Source of the DNA: Darksidea phi
Taxonomy: Eukaryota; Ascomycota; Dothideomycetes; Pleosporales; Lentitheciaceae
DNA length: 64,000 nt
Assembly (NCBI GenBank): GCA_030770425.1
Contig: JASJFT010000058.1
Coordinates: forward strand, 1 to 64,000
Direction of reading: 5' to 3'
Shown: in pieces, positions 55,774 to 64,000 of the stretch
Numbering within the stretch: the first letter of the stretch is position 1
Layout of the letters: each line of letters starts with the position of its first letter
Notes under the pieces: model-generated
The model's input: the letters and a program-made list of their open reading frames with translations, nothing else
The model's database searches: none
Told to the model about the DNA's origin: nothing
Translations under genes and position numbers: made by a program

Positions 55774-58459
55774 CGTGACTTTGATGGCGTGGGGGCTGGT
55801 GTGGTTGCGCATGGCCAAGGGTTGGTGTTGGCGCCAGACTCGGGATCTGCTGAAGCGATGAAAAGGTGAAGTTTGGTGAGAATGGGAGGTTAAGATTGCT
55901 AGTACTTGAGAGAGTGGGCAGGTTGTTCGTTGAGGGTGGAGTGAATGGCGGAAGGGAGGTCTCGGGCGAAGGACCGCGGTTCGCCTGTGTTTCGTTCGAT
56001 GAGTTTGAGGGACCCACCGAGTGGACCATTGGTGGGTGGGTTGCGGATGTGGGCGTTGGGAGTGGTGGAGGGCCAGGTTGGGCGAGGCCTTTTGATGAGC
56101 TCCCTGTGGTCCGTCGTTTCTTACTCGAATGGCCGTTTGAATATGCGTTGCTTGATGGTAGGGTCGGAAGCGCTCGGTATGAGTTCGGGTTCGTTGCTCC
56201 GTTGTTTGCGTACATGCTGCTGCTGCTGCGTCGATCGATGGTGTGTGTGGGTAGGCTAAAAACACCGTCAGCTCATGTATTGTCATCATTGGAGTCTAAA
56301 CGCGCCTCTCATGGGCCGCTTCTATCTGCACATCCATGAAGGTGACGTGGGCGCCGTCAAAGGCCTGTCCGGGATACCGGTCAAAGAAATCCTCCAATTG
56401 AAAGACGTGCGAGAAGCGCATCGGGTTGCTCGACAGCGACTTGACGAGCTCTGCGTGGCAACCATAGATGGCCTGGAGTGTCTCACGCTGATGCTGAACC
56501 CCGGCCCAGATGAACCGCAGATCCGACAGCTGGTGCATCTCTCGCGAGAGAAACTCTGGGCTAACAGAGAAGACCTCTCCTTCTCGTCCGGGATAGTGCG
56601 CTCCATGGACGTGTATTGTGCCAGCAGTGCAGACGCAGTAACCCACAAAGGCAGGCCAGTCGATAATAGAGGACGCTCTTCCTATTTCGACAAGTTCAGC
56701 GATGGCATTCGCGTGGAGAAAGCACATATTCGTCGCTTCAATTTGCCATGATTGGTGTTGCGACGTCCCCGAAAGTTCGGCAAGGTTCACCGGTAAAAAC
56801 GGGCGGTAGATGAGGCAATGTACCAGGTGGTAGACTAGTTTGCTGAGGACCAATATCGTGCTGTCGGCCTGGCCAAACAGCGCTTCGAGCGACGTAAAGG
56901 TGTCCTGACTTTCGGAAGCCCAAAAGTCGAGCTCCTGTCGGATTTTGGAGAGGTTGGAAAGCGAGTGCCAAGGGAAATGGGAATCACCCTTGACACCTCC
57001 GGCTGCGAGGTACCGATTTGTTATACCCAGGATCTTCGTTATGCCAACCAATAGGCCCATGCTTCCCTGCCCTGCTCTTCCTGCGATGTATTGCAGATTA
57101 GACCCGTTCGGGAAATAGTCGCCTTCAAGGAGCATGCCCCCTGGGTGCAGTTGCCAGGAAGGGAGTCGCAAGACAATAGATTCATCCGCTATTAATGAGG
57201 GTCGCTTAGATCCGGCGGCGGCGAATCTGTCCATGAGATAGCACGACCAGAATAGTCGTCGCCGGCATTCGCGTTCGCCAGGCGAGACCTTCAGCGCAAG
57301 CGGCAGCTCGCGGTGGAGATCAAGCGCAAAGGCCATGCTGATCGCAGAAGCTTGAGAAATGTGGTTAGCCATGGCAAATGTCCAAGGCATGGGTACGTAC
57401 ACAGCAGCATGTATGTCTTCTTGCCCTTTCCTATTTGGAAGTTCGCTTGGGACAATAGCATAAGCGTCTGCAGGCCTTCGACCGTCGGCTCGTCAATATC
57501 GAGCTCCATACGCGCACGCCGCGCATAGTCTTGGCCAACTCTCACTGCGGAGTGGTATCCGCCGAACTGGGGTGCGTATCTGTGCACGGGTAATTAGACG
57601 GAGCGATCAGGGCCATGCGATGCTCCAACATACCGCGCCGTGACTGCATAGATGGCGTAGGCTAAGCATGGTGGAAGCTGGTTTGACTGCAGCCGCTGCC
57701 TAGTTGTTGCTTCGTCTAGAATGTAGTAAGGCTTGCCGTGGAGCCTGGTAAAATACGTGTCCAGGAGCTGGTCGGGCACGATGGCTGGTGTTTGCAGGCT
57801 GTCGTGTCTATGTACGGTTAACCAAGTGTTCGTAAGCACGCCGTAGCTATGGTCTATAGGCACCTTGGCTCGATGGGAGAGATCAACTGGTTGGCGGCAT
57901 GCACAGCGTTCGGGGCGATCTCGACATTCGGCCGGGACTGCGATGGGGGCTGGGGAGCGGCGGTAGGCTTGTTGTCGGTGGGGGGTTCCGGGATGGGAGA
58001 GGGCTGCGTCTCGTCGTCCGGGTCGTCGCTCTTCCCCTCGGTGTGCAGTCGCTTCTCCAGCCCATCAACACGCTTGAGGAGGGCTTCGAGCACATCCGTC
58101 TTGGGGCCTCTCTTCTTTGGGACAGCGTCTAGTGGGGGGTGTCAGACGGTATCCAGGTGCAAGTGTGAATGCACATCCGGGGCCCTACCGTAGATACAGG
58201 GACAGTTGAAGACCTGGCAAGCCTCGCACGTCGGACGTGTGCGATTGCACTTGATCTAGGACGACCGTCAGCTACGCGTTGGGGGAGGGGGGGAGGACGG
58301 GGAGAGGGCAGCCCGGTGGCCCACCTTTCGTTTGCGGCAACTCTTGCAGTTCATGGCCTCGCGAGGCTCGGTCGAGGCCCGGCGCGTTGGCAGGCGGTCG
58401 ATGCCGATCTGTGGTCTCGACATTGCAAAGACGGTGGACTGCGAGACCTCGGTGGACAT
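55529..58459 (-). CDS. Zn2Cys6 fungal-specific transcription factor
   Basis: About 829 residues from seven exons: 58459-58325, 58255-58189, 58128-57864, 57807-57634, 57579-57401, 57350-56378 and 56225-55529. Splicing joins [10 protein letters not shown] to [18 protein letters not shown], a complete Zn2Cys6 cluster. A KKRGPKTD linker and a short coiled coil ([16 protein letters not shown]) follow. The middle holds the fungal homology domain ([45 protein letters not shown]). The C-terminus is Pro/Ser-rich with an Asn run and ends [17 protein letters not shown]. The first five introns are consistent in phase. The last is uncertain: my GT-AG choice removes a protein-like stretch ([15 protein letters not shown]). 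It lies next to the QUTR-like gene; its target pathway is unknown. Confidence 0.82.
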
Positions 58460-59464
58460 GGAGCGGGCGCAGAGCAGAGGACAAGACGCATATCTGGCGG
58501 GAGATGATGACGCAGACAAGCGGCAGGCGTCACGACGAGAGACAGGAAATGCAGAGCGTCAGATGTAGGTTCAAATTAAGGCCTCTGGCGTCCGCACAGG
58601 CAGTGGGGAGCGCTACCAGGGTGGTGCTCATGAACGGCCAGGGCTCCAGCACCCTGCCAGCGCCAGCGCCTGCGGGAGGGCGGGCACCGATGCGATTCAG
58701 CGGTGCCGGCGCGCAGAAGCGCTGCTAGAAAAGCCGGCACGACCACATGACGGGCTGGGTCGCGCAGCGCGCAGGCTCTCGAGGCCGCGGCAGTTGTCCG
58801 CCCAGCGCTGGCTGCCCGCCGTGCGGTGTGCATCCCCGCAGAGCGTGGGCGGCGGGCAGCGGGCGGCGGGCGGCGGGCGCGCATCGCGAACATCCTCAAC
58901 GGCCTGGGAGGCGAGGCAGCGCCAACGGGCGTCTCGTCTGGCGTGTGATGGGACGACGGGCTCGGGCTGCCCACGGCGCATGCGCTCAGACACGCAACCT
59001 CGGTACGACGCCCCTGTCGCTGCTGCTGGCACTTGGTAATTTGCACGTCGGGTGCGTTAGATTGCGCTGTCTAACCCTCCGCGACATGGCGCCCGGAGCC
59101 TGCCTTCCAGACGCTTCGAATCTGGGGTAGAGCCGGTAAACGAGCGAATGCGCGCGATGGGCGGCCCACGCAAAACCCGGGATTGACGCCCGCAGCCTGC
59201 TGAGCGGTGCGTCGAATGGCCGTCGCCCGTCCGGGGTTTGGAGTTGAGCGATCGGCGCGCCCTTCATCTCTGTAGGGGCCTCCCCAATGCTGCCCCCCTC
59301 GGCCCTCCCTGTCTGAGCCAGCACCCCTGGCCGACAGGGCAGAAAGGGACGCCAATCGGGACCGCCTTCAGCGTCTGCGCGAGCCATGAGCAGCCCGCCC
59401 GTCGCGTCGAGAATGTCGCCGTGTACGCCGCCAGCATGCAGTGGAAATGTGTGATTGCAGAATT
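58460..59464. other. GC-rich intergenic region
   Basis: It lies between the Zn2Cys6 gene and the 3' end of the QUTR-like gene. Very GC-rich, especially around 58840-58890 with GGCGGGC repeats. Long overlapping frames on all strands are explained by base composition, and I see no domain in them. Confidence 0.45.
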
Positions 59465-61492
59465 CTAAAACAGCCTCCCAAACGCTAGACGTACAAAATC
59501 GTAGCACACGTTCTGGCCCACGAGCAGTCGGAGCGTCTCCACCGTTGTCCAGGCAGAGACGTCTGCGATTCCATACGCCGTCCAGCCCGCAGACGCAGCA
59601 ATGGCCAAGGGGTCCGTTTTGCGCGCGCCCCTGGCCAAGTCGACAAACACCTTACCTGCTGGTTTTACGCTTGCTGCTTTGCTGCCGTTCCTCCCCTCGA
59701 CCCGGTAGTGCTTCAGCAGCGGCACCACCAGAAGCGACTTGTCCGCCGGCAGTGCTGATATAATGACAAAGGGCTGCTCCAACCGCTTCACATCCTCCAC
59801 CGACCGCACCGGGTCCACCTCAGTCGAGAGCACCCCATGCGCCTTGAACCCAATGGTATAGACTGGCCCGATCCCCAGGCTCTTCAGCGCGAACACGGAT
59901 GCAGACGCGTCCGCCTCCGAGCTTGCCAACAGCAGCGCCGCCCTTCCGCTGTAGGCCGACGGTACAAAGTCACGGGTAAGTGTCGCCCGAATTCCTTTCC
60001 ACGTCGCGTTGTCCCCAATAAATACCGGCTGCCCCTTCTCCGAGCGTACCAGCACCGTGTCGACCTGTCCAATTGCGCGTGCAGCATCCGACAGCGCCGG
60101 CAGATAGGGCGCAGTCGACGCGACCAGAGGAGGGTTGATGTAGGCTCCTCCAAAATTGGGTCGCCGCAGAATGCTCTCCACCGATGCTCTAGGCGCGCGC
60201 TCGGCGAATCGGAACTGATGCGGCAAGCTCAGCTCGTTGAAACACTTTTCGAAGAACATGGCCTGCGACGTTGACCGGAAGCTGCCGATACCATAAATGT
60301 CCAGTTTAGGCATCTGCCCCATGCTATGAAGGGCCAGATTAATCTCGGCGGCGCTTAGTTGGCCGGGTGCTGCTATCATGGGGAGCAGCGGGTGCGTTAT
60401 CGGGGTGAATATTTTGTTCATCGTCCTGGTCAGCTGGCCAGCGGGTCCCATGTTGAGGCCGGAAAAGGGCGGGTGCGGGTGCTTTTGTTGGATAGTCGTC
60501 CGAAAGTACTCGAGTTCCATGTTCTCTTGCATCGAGTTGACCAGCACGTACATCTTGACCACGTCTCCATACACGGCTCCTCGCTCGAAGAGAGTTTCGG
60601 TCTCCGGCGCGGTCCACCTGAAGGTCCCCGAGAAGTCGTGAAAGGCCGATATGATCTTGCTGCTACCCTTTCTCTCGGATAATCTCTGTCGGATGTCCTC
60701 TGGAAGCCACACCTCGACGTCAATGTATTCGCAGCCCCACTGTATCGCGCGCATCAGGTATTTGTAGAAGAGGGTCGGATCGTCCATGGGAAACCGGCCA
60801 TTTTCCTTTGTGCACCTGGTCGTATAGATGATAGGCAGCTCCGTTCGCTGACGCAGAATCATCAATTGCTCCCCCACATACTTCAGGCTGGGTATCTTGC
60901 TGACCCCCCCGTCCGGCAGGGGTTCCTCCAGTAAGTCCACCCTGATCTCTATCGCATCCGCGCCCACCGAGAGAATATCAAGATTAGGAAGCGCAGCATG
61001 TACGTCGGGGAACGTCGTGGATATCAACGTCGTTCGCGCCTTCTTCGTCAGGTCTCGGTGAGGCTCGATCTGGCCAAGTATGAAGGAGAGAAAGCGCGAG
61101 ACATCTCTACGGAAGAAGGGCGATTTGGTGTAGAGGTATTCGTAATCGCATCGTTCGGTAATGCTATCGTCGCGCGGGTGCGGCCCGTCGACGCAGTGGG
61201 TGTTGATCACTACCCTTGAACCATCCCAACCATCCGTTTGCGACCCAAATAAGCCGTTGCGCAGACCATATATGGTCGACGCAGGCCCTGCCCTTGCCTC
61301 ATCCAGCGATGCTCCAGACGTCCAGGACTGCCCAAGCACATCTGCAAACACGCTGACGATCTCCTCTTCCCCTTCTCCGTGGAGCAGCAGGAGCGCGGGT
61401 TTGGTGCTACTGGGTATTTCCTGGACATCGGCAACCCCCAACCCCTTCAAATGAGAGGTGGTCACGCTCTCTGCCTGTATCATCGTCGCCAT
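59465..61492 (-). CDS. qutR: Quinate repressor (QUTR/QA-1S type), AROM-derived pseudoenzyme
   Basis: In Aspergillus and Neurospora this protein represses quinate-utilisation genes by inhibiting the QUTA/QA-1F activator. The intronless frame has 675 residues and follows the last three AROM domains. Residues 1-160 are shikimate-kinase-like without a P-loop (LLLLHGEGEEEIVSVF). About 165-390 are dehydroquinase-like (STTFPDVHAALPNLDILSVG, GADAIEIRVDLLEEP). About 395-675 are shikimate-dehydrogenase-like. There the usual catalytic Lys motif reads GGAYINPPLV and the GDNTDW motif reads GDNATW, so that activity is very probably lost. In the dehydroquinase part, H285 (AFHDFSG) and K313 (DVVKMY) sit where catalytic residues are expected. 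Confidence 0.88.
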   Translation of the reverse strand: MATMIQAESVTTSHLKGLGVADVQEIPSSTKPALLLLHGEGEEEIVSVFADVLGQSWTSGASLDEARAGPASTIYGLRNGLFGSQTDGWDGSRVVINTHCVDGPHPRDDSITERCDYEYLYTKSPFFRRDVSRFLSFILGQIEPHRDLTKKARTTLISTTFPDVHAALPNLDILSVGADAIEIRVDLLEEPLPDGGVSKIPSLKYVGEQLMILRQRTELPIIYTTRCTKENGRFPMDDPTLFYKYLMRAIQWGCEYIDVEVWLPEDIRQRLSERKGSSKIISAFHDFSGTFRWTAPETETLFERGAVYGDVVKMYVLVNSMQENMELEYFRTTIQQKHPHPPFSGLNMGPAGQLTRTMNKIFTPITHPLLPMIAAPGQLSAAEINLALHSMGQMPKLDIYGIGSFRSTSQAMFFEKCFNELSLPHQFRFAERAPRASVESILRRPNFGGAYINPPLVASTAPYLPALSDAARAIGQVDTVLVRSEKGQPVFIGDNATWKGIRATLTRDFVPSAYSGRAALLLASSEADASASVFALKSLGIGPVYTIGFKAHGVLSTEVDPVRSVEDVKRLEQPFVIISALPADKSLLVVPLLKHYRVEGRNGSKAASVKPAGKVFVDLARGARKTDPLAIAASAGWTAYGIADVSAWTTVETLRLLVGQNVCYDFVRLAFGRLF

Positions 61493-63449
61493 AGAAGGAC
61501 GACGTAGCGGTGGGGAGAAGTGCGGGCGCGGAGGTATCTAGCCGTAGGTGTTGAAGCCGTTGATGCGGAGCTGGAGTTCGGCGAGGATGCGGCGGGAGGA
61601 GTTGGGCTGGCGGTCGTCGAGGCACGTCTGTACCATCTCCAAAGAGTGGGAGTGTGTTATGTCGGTGGGGGTTCAACTGGTCGAACAGGTATGCGTTAGG
61701 CAAGTAGAAGAGGTAGTTTCGCCCGTTGGGGGAGATATAGCGAAGAGATCGGTTCGGATCGACGTGCGTCTGCAAGCTGATGGCGAGACAGAACCATGTC
61801 GTCCCATACGGATTTTCCAGATGTCCCGCACAATTCCGCGCCCTTTCCTCGTTCCAAAGACGTCGTATGGCTGGACCTCGAATATGCCGGCCGCAAGCCG
61901 CTAGCGGCCGTCTTGGGCGGTTGGTGCGATGGGCAGCCCATGGCCCGCTCAGAAAACTGGGCTTGACCGAATTTATCCGCCGTGGGCAATCTATTTCGCG
62001 CCAATCTGACGCCTGGAGACGGCTTGTGCCAAGCACAACTCAACCACAAACCCTTCGCTGCAACTCCATCGCCCTGACCGACTGTCGGCCAGCAGCGAAG
62101 GCATTTCCTGGTTGCCTCCTGGATTGGTGGACATTAAAACGACGCAAGAGGGTCATGACGACGGTTTCCGCTCCAGGGCCGAGGTTGACACCGTCTGATA
62201 CCTGCATGCTGCCCGCGTTGAGGAGTCGAAACGGTTCAAACCGAAGCACCTGGGGTGCCGAAGCTGATGGTCACGGCGAGAACTGCTCGAACACTGACTG
62301 GGGCAGTATCGCGCTCTCAATTTGTCCGCAGTACCGTAGATTGAGCCTTCGGAACGATGAGGTTTGAGGGGAGACATTTTTCTGACTCAGCCTACGATAT
62401 CGGGTCGTTGTTTCGGTAAAGAGCCTTCTCTTGTTCTCCTCTTCTCTTGTTCTCGTGGCAAGCCGATTGGCTTTGGCAGGCGGTACATGACTGACTTGGC
62501 TATCACCATCCGTCAGCCAACGAGGTGCCGACCGCATGTCCTCATCTCGACAACAGGACACAAAAACCACTTCCCACCATAAATACCGACAGCAAATAAC
62601 TGCTGCAAGAAGGGCCCCAACATCACGACATTCGTCGAGTTTATCCGTCTAATCTCAATTTAACCGGCATCGCCCATGACACCGTAGATGAATCCGAAGC
62701 ATCTTCTTCATCCAAAATATCACCAGGAGAAATTCTTCACCCCGCTCCGCCGACCCTCAAGTACATATACTACCAGTGATGACAACTTATGCCACATTTA
62801 AGCCTCTCATCTCCGGAGAGATGGAACGTGAACAGCGAGACCAGAACAGGTGCCTCCGCAGTAGACCTGTAGTGCATCAACACAATCAAGACAGGAACTT
62901 GAAGGATGAGGGAAATATTTCAAAATCTGTCTTTGGTGTGTATTCAGAGAGCACTATAGGGACGGGACCAGAACGCCAGTGTTTCACGGATATGATCGCA
63001 TCATCTCATCCGACAGCGCCGGCTTTGATTCGAGAAATGCCGTCAGGATGGCTCCTTCTTTCAGAAGGTTTGCAAAGTTGTTCACCTGATGTATTTGCTA
63101 GCCGATATTGAAGAAGTGTTAGGGCTTGACAAGTAACATGAAGATACAACATGCGTCGCGATTGATAGGACAGGGTGACTGACAGCTCGAGATATTGGGT
63201 GTTAGCTCCCGCAGGATGGCCTTCACGAAAATTCCGACGCAGGGCTAAGGCTCGATCTGAACGACTCCACGCCCGTCGGACCACCGACGCCGAGCCATAA
63301 AAGGCGGTACCACACCAACCTCCCACGCACGACGGAATAGTCCTCATCAAGTATCTAGGTGAGGTGATCCGTGCAACGCCCTGTACGTAAACTCACGCAG
63401 GGAATGCTACCGACAGTTCCACTACATTTGGGAGAATGACGTACGCTTC
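61493..63449. other. Region upstream of the QUTR-like gene, possible gene remnant
   Basis: The first 550 bases contain a protein-like minus-strand stretch that ends at a stop at 61538-61540 (HSHSLEMVQTCLDDRQPNSS then RRILAELQLRINGFNTYG). A second stretch in another frame lies upstream (YGTTWFCLAISLQTHVDPN, RYISPNGRNYLFYLPNAYLF). I found no splice pair that joins them cleanly. The rest (62370-63449) shows nothing I can support. Confidence 0.35.
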
Positions 63450-64000
63450 TACATTATCTTCGCCTTCCCACCAGTTGCGTCGACCACGCTTCCGCTAATC
63501 CACTAGAAACTGTTAGTGAGATCTCTACTCAAAGACATCTCACTTACCCTCGCCTTCTCGCTCACTAGCAGACCGACAACATCCGCAACATCTTGAACCT
63601 CCCCGATTCTATCCGCAACCGCTACCTCTGCAGCATCAGCAGCAGTGAGCTTGTCTCGAATCTCTGGCGGGATCTTGTCATATGCTTCTGTCTTCGTGAA
63701 GCCGACGCTCACCGAGTTGAAAGTGGTACCCTCCATACCGGGACGTGTGCCAAGCTCGTCAGCCCACTGTCTGTTATAGCGTCAACTGAGATAGACTAAT
63801 ACAGCCTGCAAATAAGGATCTGTCGGCCAGCGAGATCAGGTGAGCATACCTCATCAAGCACTCGAGAGCAGCTTTCGTGGCCGCATATACTGCTCTATTG
63901 ACATGTCAAAAAGAGTATACCGAGTCGCTCGATTAGCATACTTACCCACCAGAAGGCCTCCGCGTCCTAACGCACTCACTACTGATTGCAATCACCCGTC
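63450..64000 (-). CDS. Short-chain dehydrogenase/reductase, 5' part beyond window
   Basis: Four exons are visible: 64000-63946 (open at the edge), 63894-63850, 63770-63548 and 63503-63450, with GTAAG/GTATG donors and AG ends. They read VIAISSECVRTRRPSGG, then AVYAATKAALECLMR, then QWADELGTRPG, and finish WISGSVVDATGGKAKIM. YAATK is the SDR catalytic Tyr-x-x-x-Lys, and the Ser-Ser before it supplies the usual Ser. The C-terminal GGVVDATGG-like end is typical of classical SDRs (about 250 residues). The N-terminal cofactor-binding Gly motif lies outside the window, so substrate and cofactor cannot be judged. Confidence 0.85.

Noticed and set aside
58268..58519. Zn2Cys6 gene start at 58519
   Set aside because: That codon is TTG; the first ATG in frame is at 58459.
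58576..59046. Long overlapping frames in the GC-rich stretch
   Set aside because: All six frames stay open because stops are rare at this GC content; the translations are Arg/Ala/Gly-rich with no recognisable motif.
61780..62367. 195-codon plus-strand open frame
   Set aside because: It lies opposite minus-strand protein-like segments in GC-rich DNA, is very Arg/Ser-rich, has no domain, and looks like composition-driven openness.
1..64000. CRISPR arrays, rRNA, tRNA, prophage or plasmid features
   Set aside because: None seen by eye; the gene structure is eukaryotic. A covariance search would be needed to exclude a divergent tRNA or small RNA.

Overview
This window is nuclear DNA of a filamentous ascomycete (Pezizomycotina). 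Most genes carry short introns (about 45-150 bases) with fungal GTANGT donors and CTAAC/CTAAT branch sites a short way before the AG. The gene set is typical of moulds: a CYS3-type bZIP regulator, a quinate repressor (QUTR) homologue, a fungal-type Zn2Cys6 regulator, a VTC1 homologue and fungal forms of PSF2, ALG10 and CHL4. A Dothideomycete is my best guess, but that is inference. I see no rRNA, tRNA, CRISPR or prokaryotic sequence.

Layout. 1-1230: AT-rich, with a 413-base element that has long near-perfect terminal inverted repeats ending in TTAA, beside a degenerate relative. 1231-9200: three minus-strand genes, for ribosomal protein eL31, a CHY/CTCHY/RING ubiquitin ligase, and an SH3-RasGEF. 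9201-16154: about 7 kb that is gene-poor, with simple repeats, a 9-base minisatellite and possible gene relics. 16155-21775: GINS subunit PSF2 (minus), ALG10/DIE2 glucosyltransferase (plus), and a C2H2 zinc-finger protein assembled here from three exons. 22983-33817: COQ2 and a JmjC/zinc-finger protein sharing a divergent promoter, an uncharacterised protein with a helix-hairpin-helix-like motif, the CENP-N homologue CHL4, and a CYS3-like bZIP. 34839-36355: Tctex-type dynein light chain and VTC1, divergent. 38004-53925: a BTB protein, mitochondrial bL17, RNR1, a YCII-domain protein, a NodB deacetylase, a mitochondrial carrier, a small membrane protein, and glutathione reductase. 55529-61492: a Zn2Cys6 regulator and a QUTR-type pseudoenzyme repressor. 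63450-64000: 3' part of a short-chain dehydrogenase cut by the window edge.

Functionally the window is mostly housekeeping: translation, DNA replication (PSF2, RNR1), kinetochore (CHL4), ubiquinone and redox (COQ2, GLR1), N-glycan assembly (ALG10) and Ras signalling. It also holds regulators (CYS3-like, JmjC, C2H2, Zn2Cys6, QUTR). Divergent gene pairs with short shared promoters recur, and CACGTG motifs sit in several of them. I did not find a clearly new multi-gene system. The most unusual items are the TTAA-flanked inverted-repeat element, several odd splice structures (a GC-AG intron, a two-codon first exon, an intron that is itself in frame), the pseudoenzyme repressor, and two uncharacterised conserved-looking proteins. 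Many exon boundaries were set by hand from splice consensus and reading phase. They are predictions.
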